Shown: in pieces, positions 8,637 through 15,114 of the stretch
Position numbering within the stretch: position 1 is the stretch's first letter
Layout of the letters: each line of letters starts with the position of its first letter
From: JAZNQN01 sp045656005
GTDB taxonomy: Bacteria > Bacillota > Clostridia > UMGS1883 > UMGS1540
Reading direction: 5' to 3'
NCBI GenBank assembly: GCA_045656005.1
Contig: JAZOQG010000049.1
Location: 1-25,526, forward strand
DNA length: 25,526 nucleotides
The notes under the pieces: generated by a model
The model's database searches: none
Told to the model about the DNA's origin: nothing
What the model saw: only the letters and a program-made list of their open reading frames with translations
Program-made: the position numbers and the translations under genes

Positions 8637-8716
8637 AAAGGGGAGTCCTTTTGGGCTGAGAGGAAGTTCGGCTTCGACCCTGAAACCTGATTTAGGTAAT
8701 GCTAACGTAGGGATTA
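8637..8716 (+). promoter_or_regulatory. TPP riboswitch (THI element)
   Basis: The conserved THI-box blocks are present in order: GGGGAGTCC, GGGCTGAGAGG, ACCCTGAAACCTGAT, GGTAATGCTAACGTAGGGA. The variable arm is a short GAAGTTCGGCTTC hairpin. It precedes a thiamine transporter gene, which fits the ligand. The 3' block CGTAGGG (8706-8712) is also the proposed left strand of the antiterminator. Confidence 0.97.
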
Positions 8717-8726
8717 TAGTTGTATT

Positions 8727-8755
8727 AAGGCACCCTATGGGTGTTTTTGTTTTTT
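8727..8755 (+). terminator. TPP-controlled intrinsic terminator of thiT
   Basis: CACCC (8731-8735), a TAT loop and GGGTG (8739-8743) form the core stem, extendable by G-U and A-U pairs, followed by TTTTTGTTTTTT. The alternative pairing CGTAGGG (8706-8712) with CCCTATG (8733-8739) gives seven pairs (one G-U) and would break this hairpin. Transcription should therefore continue when TPP is absent. Confidence 0.88.
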
Positions 8756-8766
8756 AGGAGGTTTTT

Positions 8767-9309
8767 ATGACAAGAAAATTAACGCTTTGTGCAGTAATGA
8801 TTTCGATTGCTACGGTGCTTTCTCAAATTACTCTTTTCCGCCTTCCGTCAGGAGGTGCGGTTACGGCTGGGAGTATGGTGCCCATTATGATGATTTCATT
8901 TTTATTTGGAACGAAATGGGGCATTTTTTCGGCACTTGTTTATGCTCTGATTCAGGGTGTGACAGGATTTTATGCACCGCCTGTACAAAACTTTATATCG
9001 TTTCTTATAGTAATTTTATTTGACTATGTTATTGCATTTGGGGTTTTAGGTTTTGCGGGGGGAATTTGGAAAATCTTCGGAAGAAAAAAGTGGTCAGTTT
9101 CTTTTTCTTCTGCTCTGGCAGTATTTTTGAGATTTTTATGCCACTTGGTTTCAGGAATTTTTATATGGAGTGCTTATGCCCCTGATGGTCAGTCACCTTT
9201 TGTATATTCTTTGATATACAACGGCTCATATATGATTCCTGAAATTTTGATTTCGGCATTAGTTTCGGGTTTGCTTTGGAAACCTCTTTCAAAACATAAA
9301 AACATGTAA
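8767..9309 (+). CDS. thiT: thiamine ECF transporter S component
   Basis: This 180-residue membrane protein is the thiamine-binding S subunit of an ECF transporter. It has about six hydrophobic helices. ThiT-like features include LPSGGAVTAGSMVPIMM near residues 26-42, the segment WGIFSALVYALIQGVTGFY, and the late FVYSLIYNGSYMIPE around residues 145-160. That last motif matches the thiamine-site region of known ThiT. AGGAGG at 8756-8761 sets the ATG. The TPP riboswitch upstream independently supports the substrate. As with ribU, no energising subunits are encoded in the window, and thiT appears monocistronic. Confidence 0.94.
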   Translation: MTRKLTLCAVMISIATVLSQITLFRLPSGGAVTAGSMVPIMMISFLFGTKWGIFSALVYALIQGVTGFYAPPVQNFISFLIVILFDYVIAFGVLGFAGGIWKIFGRKKWSVSFSSALAVFLRFLCHLVSGIFIWSAYAPDGQSPFVYSLIYNGSYMIPEILISALVSGLLWKPLSKHKNM

Positions 9310-9315
9310 TTTTTG

Positions 9316-9344
9316 TTGACTGTATTACCCTTTTATGGTAAAAT
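9316..9344 (+). promoter_or_regulatory. promoter of the LRR-protein gene
   Basis: TTGACT (9316-9321), a 17-base spacer and TAAAAT (9339-9344), just after the thiT stop. No terminator separates thiT from this promoter, so some read-through is possible. Confidence 0.82.
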
Positions 9345-9382
9345 ACTAACTGTTAAAATTTTATAACTACGGAGGTTTTACT

Positions 9383-10729
9383 ATGAAAAAATTATTACGC
9401 ATTACTTTAATGTCAGCTATAGTGCTTTCGGCTATGCTCTTAATGTGCATCACATCTTCTGCACTTACAGATGGTGACTGGGAGTTTCAGCTCCTTGATA
9501 ATGAGGCACAGATTACAAAGTATCTCGGAACTGACACTAATATTATTATTCCCGAAACACTTTATGGTGTACCAGTAACAGAAGTGGCAAACAGTTGTGA
9601 TATGTGGAAGGCGGAATCTGTAATATATCCCTCAAATGTAAAGGTTATATATCAGAATCACGGGGAAGCGCTTAAAAGTGTTCATTTACCTGAAGGACTT
9701 GAAAAAATTGAAATGAGAGCCTTTCGTGACTGTAAAAATCTTACAACAATTAATATTCCAAACTCTGTGACATACATTGGCTGGGAGGCATTTTTAAACT
9801 GCACAAGTCTTAAACAAGTACATATTCCTGACAACGCAGAGCTTGAACGTTATTCCTTCCAGAATTCAGGTCTTACCTCTGTTGATATGACAGGTAAGCA
9901 TCTTAAAATGGGTTCAGGAGTTTTTTGTGGTTGCAAAGACTTAAAGTCAATTGCTTTCTCGGAATTTACAACAGAACTGCCAATGGAAACTTGCAGTGGT
10001 TGTATATCCCTTGAAAAGGTTTTGTTGCCAAACTCTATAAAAACAATTAACAAATATTCATTTTCGGATTGTATGGCTTTGAAGCAACTTGTTTTACCCA
10101 CTTCTCTTAAAGTATTTTGGGGTGGGGGACCCATGGGACTCGAAGAGCTTGTAATTCCTTATGGAGTTGAAGAAGTAAACGGACCTAATGGTTTTCCTTT
10201 TATAAGAGACAGTAATATAAGAGCAATTTATTTGCCCGATACCGTTAAAAGACTTAATGGTACTATTGTTGAAAACTGTCCTAATGCCATTGTTTATTGT
10301 TCGGCGGATTCTTTCGCAGCAAAAGATTGCAAAAGCAAAAAGATATCATACCTTACGGATAGCTCTGTAAACACAGGTATTCATGTATATTATAATGGTA
10401 CCAGAGTTTCTTTCCATGCTTACGGCCAAAATCCGGAGCTACTCAATAGCCGTACACTTGTTCCCCTTCGTTCGATTTTTGAGGCAATGGGGGCAGAGGT
10501 AGAGTGGGATACGGCGACTTCTACCGCTATTGCAAAGAGAGGAAAAGTGGAGGTTAAAATTCAGATTGGTGCTTCCACAATGCAGAAAAACGGTGCTTCG
10601 GTAGCACTTGATGTTCCTGCGCAGCTTTTAAATGACAGAACTATGGTTCCTGTTCGTGTAATTGCAGAGGCTTTTGGAGCAAGTGTTGAGTGGAATGGAA
10701 ATGGTAATGCAGTAATAATCAACGAATAA
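9383..10729 (+). CDS. secreted BspA-like leucine-rich-repeat protein with Cu-amine-oxidase-N-like domain
   Basis: The 448-residue product starts with a classic signal peptide (KK, a hydrophobic core, then ITSSA near residue 27 as probable cleavage site), so it is exported. Residues about 60-330 carry BspA-type (LRR_5) repeats of about 22 residues, such as LTTINIPNSVTYIGWEAFLNC and LEKVLLPNSIKTINKYSFSDC. Residues about 336-448 match the copper-amine-oxidase-N-like module common in clostridial envelope proteins, with its paired hallmarks RTLVPLRSIFEAMGAEVEWD and RTMVPVRVIAEAFGASVEWN. Despite the domain name, no oxidase core is present. GGAGG at 9372-9376 sets the start. It lacks LPXTG and SLH anchors. 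Function is unknown; an adhesion or cell-wall-binding role is inference. Confidence 0.88.
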   Translation: MKKLLRITLMSAIVLSAMLLMCITSSALTDGDWEFQLLDNEAQITKYLGTDTNIIIPETLYGVPVTEVANSCDMWKAESVIYPSNVKVIYQNHGEALKSVHLPEGLEKIEMRAFRDCKNLTTINIPNSVTYIGWEAFLNCTSLKQVHIPDNAELERYSFQNSGLTSVDMTGKHLKMGSGVFCGCKDLKSIAFSEFTTELPMETCSGCISLEKVLLPNSIKTINKYSFSDCMALKQLVLPTSLKVFWGGGPMGLEELVIPYGVEEVNGPNGFPFIRDSNIRAIYLPDTVKRLNGTIVENCPNAIVYCSADSFAAKDCKSKKISYLTDSSVNTGIHVYYNGTRVSFHAYGQNPELLNSRTLVPLRSIFEAMGAEVEWDTATSTAIAKRGKVEVKIQIGASTMQKNGASVALDVPAQLLNDRTMVPVRVIAEAFGASVEWNGNGNAVIINE

Positions 10730-10736
10730 AATATGT

Positions 10737-10776
10737 GGGAGTGTTTAAAAAATCAAATTTTAAACACTCCCTTTTT
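10737..10776 (+). terminator. intrinsic terminator after the LRR-protein gene
   Basis: A perfect 14-bp stem (GGGAGTGTTTAAAA against TTTTAAACACTCCC) with a 7-base loop, followed by TTTTT at 10772-10776, 7 bases after the stop codon. Confidence 0.93.
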
Positions 10777-10787
10777 AAGGGGATAGG

Positions 10788-10872
10788 AAAAAAGCTTTAG
10801 AACGGACAAACTGAACCCGCAGGCGTATGAGATACGCCAAGAGGTGAAGTTTGTTCGTAGCAAAAAGGTTTT
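10788..10872. repeat. ~85-bp imperfect inverted-repeat element, possible structured RNA
   Basis: The core is ACGGACAAACT (10802-10812) against AGTTTGTTCGT (10848-10858), 11 pairs with one G-U. Inside lie a symmetric GA/GA mismatch, ACC/GGT, a 4x4 internal loop, and a 7-bp GGCGTAT/ATACGCC stem with a GAG loop. Weaker AAAA-CTTT / AAAG-TTTT pairing extends it outward. No open frame explains it and no family was recognised. It could be a small noncoding RNA, a MITE/REP-like interspersed repeat, or a 3'-end structure. Confidence 0.55.
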
Positions 10873-10880
10873 AAATAAAG

Positions 10881-10905
10881 AAAAATCTCATAAAATGAGA
10901 TTTTT
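10881..10905. terminator. bidirectional hairpin terminator between convergent units
   Basis: AAAAATCTCAT and ATGAGATTTTT form a perfect 11-bp stem with an AAA loop. The A-run and T-run are internal to the arms, so it can act in both directions. On the minus strand it follows the AraC-type gene by about 80 bases; on the plus strand it follows the inverted-repeat element. Confidence 0.75.
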
Positions 10906-10984
10906 CAACCAAATATAGTTATTTTAATATTTTTCAGTCCACCATATTATCACAAATTCTCGCCTTTTTGCGTTCTGGAGTTTT

Positions 10985-11869
10985 TTAACATCCCCCTTCT
11001 TTTTGTTCAAATTCTGTTGGTGACATACCCGTTATTCTTTTAAAAACTTTATTGAATGTGCGGTATGAGTCAAAGTGAAGATAATCTGCTATTTCACGCA
11101 TTTTTAGTTTTTCTGATTTTATAAGCTCCATTCCTTTTTCAATTTTTTTCTTATTTATATAATCTCGTATGGTCATATTCATTTTAGCCTTAAATATTCT
11201 TGAAATGTAGGAAGGAGAGTAGTTAAGGTTATTGGCAATATCAGAAACTTTTGTGATAAAGCTGATGTTTGCGTCTATATATTTTACTATATTTAAAACT
11301 GTTCCGCCTGTTAAATCTGCACACGGAGCTTTAAGCGGTGAGACCGGTGAACATTTTGCTGCAATGCGATAGACGTATATAAGAACAAGGCGTACATATG
11401 CGGCATATACATCGATGCTTAAATCAGTTTCGTTGTGAAGCTCATTTATAAACTGGCTGAAAGCCGTGAAGAGTGTTCCGTTATCCTTTAAAACATCACA
11501 TTTTTTATTTCTGTAGTAATTTATGAGTGATATATCCTTATCACCATCATCAAGAATATCAAAGCCAAGATATGCATAACGAAGTCTTCCTGATGAATTT
11601 ACAGTTATTTTATGCTGACTGTCTTTTGAAACTACATGAATGTCTCCCTGGGTAAGCATATGCTTTTCACCATCTACATAAAAATCAGCCTGTCCCGAAA
11701 TAATATAACTTATTTCATAGCACACCTGAGAGTGCTCGCGTATTTCACTTCCGCTTTCAAGAATGTTTTCTCCAACCTGATAAAGTCTTATATTTCCAAA
11801 TTCCATCGGTATATCAAAAAAAACGCGGCTTATATTAAAAAGCATACCACCTGTAAAATCAACCTGCAT
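10985..11869 (-). CDS. AraC-family transcriptional regulator
   Basis: The 294-residue protein has an N-terminal cupin-like sensing domain (REHSQVCYEISYIISGQADFYVDGEKHMLTQGDIHVV, about residues 45-82). Its C-terminal AraC DNA-binding domain has two helix-turn-helix motifs: VSDIANNLNYSPSYISRIFK and MREIADYLHFDSYRTFNKVFK, ending in TGMSPTEFEQ. The ATG at 11869 is chosen over a GTG nine bases upstream, because the GTG lies inside the GAGGTG ribosome-binding site (11881-11876). It is transcribed divergently from the oxidoreductase genes, the usual arrangement for a sugar-responsive local regulator. The ligand is unknown. Confidence 0.92.
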   Translation of the reverse strand: MQVDFTGGMLFNISRVFFDIPMEFGNIRLYQVGENILESGSEIREHSQVCYEISYIISGQADFYVDGEKHMLTQGDIHVVSKDSQHKITVNSSGRLRYAYLGFDILDDGDKDISLINYYRNKKCDVLKDNGTLFTAFSQFINELHNETDLSIDVYAAYVRLVLIYVYRIAAKCSPVSPLKAPCADLTGGTVLNIVKYIDANISFITKVSDIANNLNYSPSYISRIFKAKMNMTIRDYINKKKIEKGMELIKSEKLKMREIADYLHFDSYRTFNKVFKRITGMSPTEFEQKEGGC

Positions 11870-11887
11870 AATAATCACCTCACTATT

Positions 11888-11916
11888 ATGGTATTACTAA
11901 TCAGATGAAAAGTCAA
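11888..11916 (-). promoter_or_regulatory. promoter of the AraC-type gene
   Basis: On the minus strand TTGACT (11916-11911), a 17-base spacer and TACCAT (11893-11888). The -10 box is weak, which would suit autoregulation. Confidence 0.6.
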
Positions 11917-11934
11917 GCAAAAAATGAACATAGG

Positions 11935-11957
11935 GTAAAATGCGGACATGTAAAATG
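11935..11957 (+). promoter_or_regulatory. candidate AraC-type operator, direct repeat
   Basis: GTAAAATG occurs twice (11935-11942 and 11950-11957), 15 bases apart, with ACAT before each copy. It lies between the two divergent promoters and just upstream of the oxidoreductase -35 box. Tandem same-orientation half-sites are typical for AraC-family activators; assignment to this regulator is inference. Confidence 0.45.
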
Positions 11958-11970
11958 TAAAAAATATTCA

Positions 11971-12000
11971 TTGATTACTCTGCGACATTTGTGATAAAAT
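11971..12000 (+). promoter_or_regulatory. promoter of the oxidoreductase pair
   Basis: TTGATT (11971-11976), an 18-base spacer and TAAAAT (11995-12000). The -35 and spacer are slightly off optimum, consistent with a need for activation. Confidence 0.65.
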
Positions 12001-12031
12001 TGAATTAAATAATATATTGGAGGTATTTGAA

Positions 12032-13090
12032 ATGAGCAAAATAAAAATTGGTATTATCGGTTGCGGAACAATTGCAAATTCTGCACACATTCCATCTTAT
12101 ATGAACAACGACGAGGTGGAAATCAAATATTTTTGTGATATTATAAAAGACAGAGCAGATGCGGCTGTGGAAAAGTATGGTGTAGGAAAAGCTGTTTTGG
12201 ACTACAAAGAAGTTCTCTCTGACAGCGAAATTGATGCAATTTCAGTTTGCACACCAAACAAAATGCACAGTATTATTACAATCGATGCTTTAAAAGCAGG
12301 CAAGCATGTTTTGTGCGAAAAACCTGCAGCTCGTACATACAAAGAAGCCGAGGATATGTTAAATGCACAAAAAGAAAGCGGCAAAATTTTAAATATCGGT
12401 GTTGTTAACAGATTTAATGACGGCGTTAATGCGATTAAAAAACTCATTGATGCAGGCGAGCTTGGTGATATTTATCATGTATATGTAAGTTTCAGAAGTC
12501 ACAGAAGCATTCCCGGTCTTGGTGGTGCATTTACTGACCACTCCATTGCAGGTGGCGGTGTTTTGATTGACTGGGGTGTTCACTTTCTCGATATCGTTAT
12601 GTACTGCTGCGGAGACCCAAAAGCAAAGAGTGTTTCTGCTGAAAAATTTGGCTACCTTGGCAAAAATATTGAGGAGTATGCTTACGTTGACATGTGGGCA
12701 GGACCTCCTGTAAAAGACGGTATTTACACAGTTGAAGACAGTATTGTTGGTATTATCCGTACAGAAGGACCTACAATCAGCTTTAATGGTGCGTGGGCAC
12801 AGAATATCGGCGAAAATGAAATGTTTATTGACTTTATGGGAACAAAAGCAGGTATCCGTTTGCAGTACGGCAGTGATTTCGTAAAATATGGCACACAGGA
12901 TGGTATGCTTACAAAAACAGAGTATAATTACACCAGCACAAACATGTTCCAAAACGAAATCAATGCATTTGTTGACTGCGTAAAAACAGGCAAGGAAATT
13001 GCTTCAAACATCAACACAAACATTATCACAAGCAAAATGATGGAAGCAATTTACACATCTGCGGACGAGCACAAAGAAGTATTGCTTTAA
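12032..13090 (+). CDS. Gfo/Idh/MocA-family oxidoreductase
   Basis: The 352-residue NAD(P)-dependent sugar-type dehydrogenase has an N-terminal Rossmann motif (IKIGIIGCGTIANSAHIP), the VCTPNKMHS segment and the catalytic-lysine motif EKP at residues 96-98. The C-terminal domain follows with GGGVLIDWGVHFLDIVMYCCG, whose Asp and His are the usual active-site residues. Length is normal. A TTG at 12017 opens the frame earlier but overlaps the GGAGG ribosome-binding site (12019-12023), so ATG 12032 is preferred. It is the first gene of a pair that probably responds to the divergent AraC regulator. The substrate (sugar, inositol or derivative) cannot be read from sequence. Confidence 0.92.
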   Translation: MSKIKIGIIGCGTIANSAHIPSYMNNDEVEIKYFCDIIKDRADAAVEKYGVGKAVLDYKEVLSDSEIDAISVCTPNKMHSIITIDALKAGKHVLCEKPAARTYKEAEDMLNAQKESGKILNIGVVNRFNDGVNAIKKLIDAGELGDIYHVYVSFRSHRSIPGLGGAFTDHSIAGGGVLIDWGVHFLDIVMYCCGDPKAKSVSAEKFGYLGKNIEEYAYVDMWAGPPVKDGIYTVEDSIVGIIRTEGPTISFNGAWAQNIGENEMFIDFMGTKAGIRLQYGSDFVKYGTQDGMLTKTEYNYTSTNMFQNEINAFVDCVKTGKEIASNINTNIITSKMMEAIYTSADEHKEVLL

Positions 13091-13105
13091 TATGAGGTGA
13101 CTGAT

Positions 13106-13948
13106 ATGAAAAAAATTGGATTTATTGATTATTATCTTGACGAATGGCATGCAAATAATTACCCACAGTTTTTTAAAGAAAGCTGTGGTGACAGATTTGA
13201 AGTTTTTGGTGCGTGGGCAGCTATTGATGCACCATTTAAAGGCGGTATGACAAATGCCGAGTGGTCAAAAAAATATAATATTCCGCTTTATGACAGCATG
13301 GAAAAACTCATAGAAGAAAGCGACTGTCTTGTTGTTTTATCGCCTGACAATCCTGAAATGCACGAAAAGCTCTGTGAAATCCCGCTCAAATCCGGAAAAA
13401 ATACTTACGTTGACAAAACCTTTGCGACAGACAAAGCAATGGCAGAGCGTATATTCGAAAATGCCGACAAGCACGGAACAAAATGTTATTCTTCATCTGC
13501 TCTCTTTTTTGCTGATGAATATAAGGATATCGACACATCAAATATAGAAGTTATTGAAAGCACCGGCCCAGGTGTGTTTGAAATTTATTCAATTCACCAG
13601 ATTGAGCCTATTACAAAGCTGATGGGCGGCGGTGCAAAGAGAATAATGAGCGTGGGAAGCGAAAAATATCCTGCAATGATTATTGAGTATGCTGACGGAA
13701 GAAAAGCAAGATTTTCACAGTTTTTCGCAGACGGCTATAAGTTTTCGATGAGATTTGGAATGAAAAACGGGGAAGTGCTTCAAAAGACAGTTACAAGTGA
13801 TTTCTTTGGCAACTGCATAAAAGCTATGGGAGACTTTTTTGATACGGGAATTATACCGGTTCCCCACAGTCAGACAGTAGAGGTTATTGCCATGAGAGAA
13901 GCAGGACTTAAGGCTATTAAAAATCCCGGTGTATGGTTCGAAATATAG
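13106..13948 (+). CDS. divergent Gfo/Idh/MocA-like protein
   Basis: This 280-residue protein resembles a shortened Gfo/Idh/MocA fold: a beta-strand start (KKIGFIDYYLDEWHANNYPQ), CLVVLSPDNPEMHEKL where related enzymes have the cofactor-side segment, and YVDKTFA in place of EKP. It lacks the usual GxGxxG/A dinucleotide motif and is about 60-70 residues shorter than its neighbour. The start is ATG 13106 after GAGGTGA; the upstream in-frame GTG belongs to that ribosome-binding site. It lies 15 bases after the first oxidoreductase and ends at a strong terminator, so the two form an operon. It may be a subunit, a partner with altered cofactor use, or a non-catalytic relative. Confidence 0.78.
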   Translation: MKKIGFIDYYLDEWHANNYPQFFKESCGDRFEVFGAWAAIDAPFKGGMTNAEWSKKYNIPLYDSMEKLIEESDCLVVLSPDNPEMHEKLCEIPLKSGKNTYVDKTFATDKAMAERIFENADKHGTKCYSSSALFFADEYKDIDTSNIEVIESTGPGVFEIYSIHQIEPITKLMGGGAKRIMSVGSEKYPAMIIEYADGRKARFSQFFADGYKFSMRFGMKNGEVLQKTVTSDFFGNCIKAMGDFFDTGIIPVPHSQTVEVIAMREAGLKAIKNPGVWFEI

Positions 13949-13963
13949 AACAATAATTATAGG

Positions 13964-14004
13964 TGGTTCGTTAAAAAAGTTAACTTTTTTAACGAACCAT
14001 TTTT
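13964..14004 (+). terminator. 36-bp perfect palindrome terminator
   Basis: TGGTTCGTTAAAAAAGTT is followed directly by its exact reverse complement (13982-13999) and then TTTTT at 14000-14004. In RNA it forms a 16-bp stem with a 4-base loop, ending the oxidoreductase operon 15 bases after the stop. Confidence 0.93.
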
Positions 14005-14015
14005 GCGTTTTATGG

Positions 14016-14044
14016 TTGACATATTAAACGCAGTGTGATAAAAT
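14016..14044 (+). promoter_or_regulatory. promoter of the dnaD-to-murB operon
   Basis: Consensus TTGACA (14016-14021), a 17-base spacer and TAAAAT (14039-14044). This is the only clear promoter seen before the long co-directional run. Confidence 0.85.
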
Positions 14045-14049
14045 TCTAT

Positions 14050-14085
14050 AGTAAGTATGCTGTTAAATGGGAAATTATACTTACT
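14050..14085 (+). repeat. 9-bp inverted repeat at the predicted transcription start
   Basis: AGTAAGTAT (14050-14058) and ATACTTACT (14077-14085) are separated by 18 bases. It overlaps the expected transcription start and the 5' leader, so it could be a repressor operator or a leader hairpin. Confidence 0.5.
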
Positions 14086-14130
14086 TGGTAAAAAAGTGGA
14101 ATTTACATTAGAGATAAACGAGGGGTAAAA

Positions 14131-15114
14131 ATGGCAAAATACAAGATTTCCAAAACGTCGGGTCCTGTTACTTTTCCGCTTTCCACCGCTTTTGTAGATA
14201 AATATATGCCAGGTGCAAACCCTCTTTATGTTCAGGTTTATCTTTATGGCTTGAGGCTTTGCTACGGCGCAGGAATGGAAAGTGACAATAAAAAAATTGC
14301 AGAAGCACTCGATATGCTTGAAACAGATGTTTACAGAGCTTTTAAATACTGGGAGAAAAAGGGCATTGTAAAAATTGCTGATGATGGAATTGAATTTGTT
14401 GATTTAAGCACAGAAGAGGTTTTGGAACAAAGTGAAAAACCTACATATAAACCTGATGAAATAGTTGATATAATAGACAACAATCAGGAGATACACCAGC
14501 TTATAATACATGCGGAGTGCATTTTCGGAAAAACTCTTTCAAAGGGTGAAACGGCAACACTTTTAAGTTTTTATGACTGGCTCCGTCTTCCGATAGAGGT
14601 GATTTTGATGCTTCTTGAGCACTGTGCATCTCTTTCAAAAAGCAGTATGCGTTATGCAGAAAAGGTTGCAGTTTCATGGGCGGACAAGGGAATTGACACG
14701 ATTGAAAAAGCAAAGGAATATCTTGTAAGTTCTGAAAAACGTGTGAAAATAAGCAGGAAATATAAAAGACTATTCTCCATTACAAACCGTGACCTTTCAG
14801 ATGCTGAGTATGCTCACATCATCCAGTGGACAGAGAACATGGAAATGAGTCCGCAGCTTATAAAGGCGGCTTATGAAAAAACCGTTTTGGCAACAGGTGG
14901 ACTTTCTTTCCCTTACATGAACGGAATTTTGCAATCCTGGTACAAAAAGGGAATAAAAACACCTACGGAGGCAGAAAAGGAAAACATGCCGCAGGAGAGA
15001 AGTTTTACCTCGAAGAAAGCAAAAAAGGGTACAGAGTGCGACTGGCACGAATATGATATAGATGAAATTGAAAAAAAGGCACTTAAAAGAAGCCTTGAAA
15101 ATCAGGAGAATTAA
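14131..15114 (+). CDS. DnaD-domain replication protein
   Basis: The 327-residue protein resembles the DnaD/DnaB primosome family, which helps load the replicative helicase in Firmicutes. Residues about 10-90 look like a winged-helix domain (YLYGLRLCYGAG, IAEALDMLETDVYRAFKYWEKKGIVKI). Two DnaB_2/DDBH2-type helical domains follow, about residues 120-195 and 205-270. The second ends in YMNGILQSWYKKGIKT, which matches the family's YxxxI-xxxW hallmark. The basic C-terminal tail may bind DNA. A GAGGGG ribosome-binding site precedes the ATG. The stop is directly followed by the loader ATPase start. Family assignment is good; whether it is the housekeeping DnaD is likely but not proven. Confidence 0.9.
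   Translation: MAKYKISKTSGPVTFPLSTAFVDKYMPGANPLYVQVYLYGLRLCYGAGMESDNKKIAEALDMLETDVYRAFKYWEKKGIVKIADDGIEFVDLSTEEVLEQSEKPTYKPDEIVDIIDNNQEIHQLIIHAECIFGKTLSKGETATLLSFYDWLRLPIEVILMLLEHCASLSKSSMRYAEKVAVSWADKGIDTIEKAKEYLVSSEKRVKISRKYKRLFSITNRDLSDAEYAHIIQWTENMEMSPQLIKAAYEKTVLATGGLSFPYMNGILQSWYKKGIKTPTEAEKENMPQERSFTSKKAKKGTECDWHEYDIDEIEKKALKRSLENQEN

Noticed and set aside
7741..8800. ECF energising genes (ecfA/ecfT) next to ribU and thiT
   Set aside because: No ATP-binding cassette or EcfT-like frame exists here; the module must be elsewhere.
10813..10847. Kink-turn in the 10.8-kb hairpin
   Set aside because: Tandem G-A pairs are present, but the 3-base bulge on one strand needed for a k-turn is absent; the internal loops are symmetric.
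10788..10872. Insertion-sequence remnant or transposon end
   Set aside because: No transposase fragment and no target-site duplication could be seen. A MITE-like repeat stays possible but unproven.
12017..12031. Upstream TTG start for the first oxidoreductase
   Set aside because: The TTG overlaps the GGAGG ribosome-binding site that serves ATG 12032. The same logic rejects GTG 13097 and GTG 11878.
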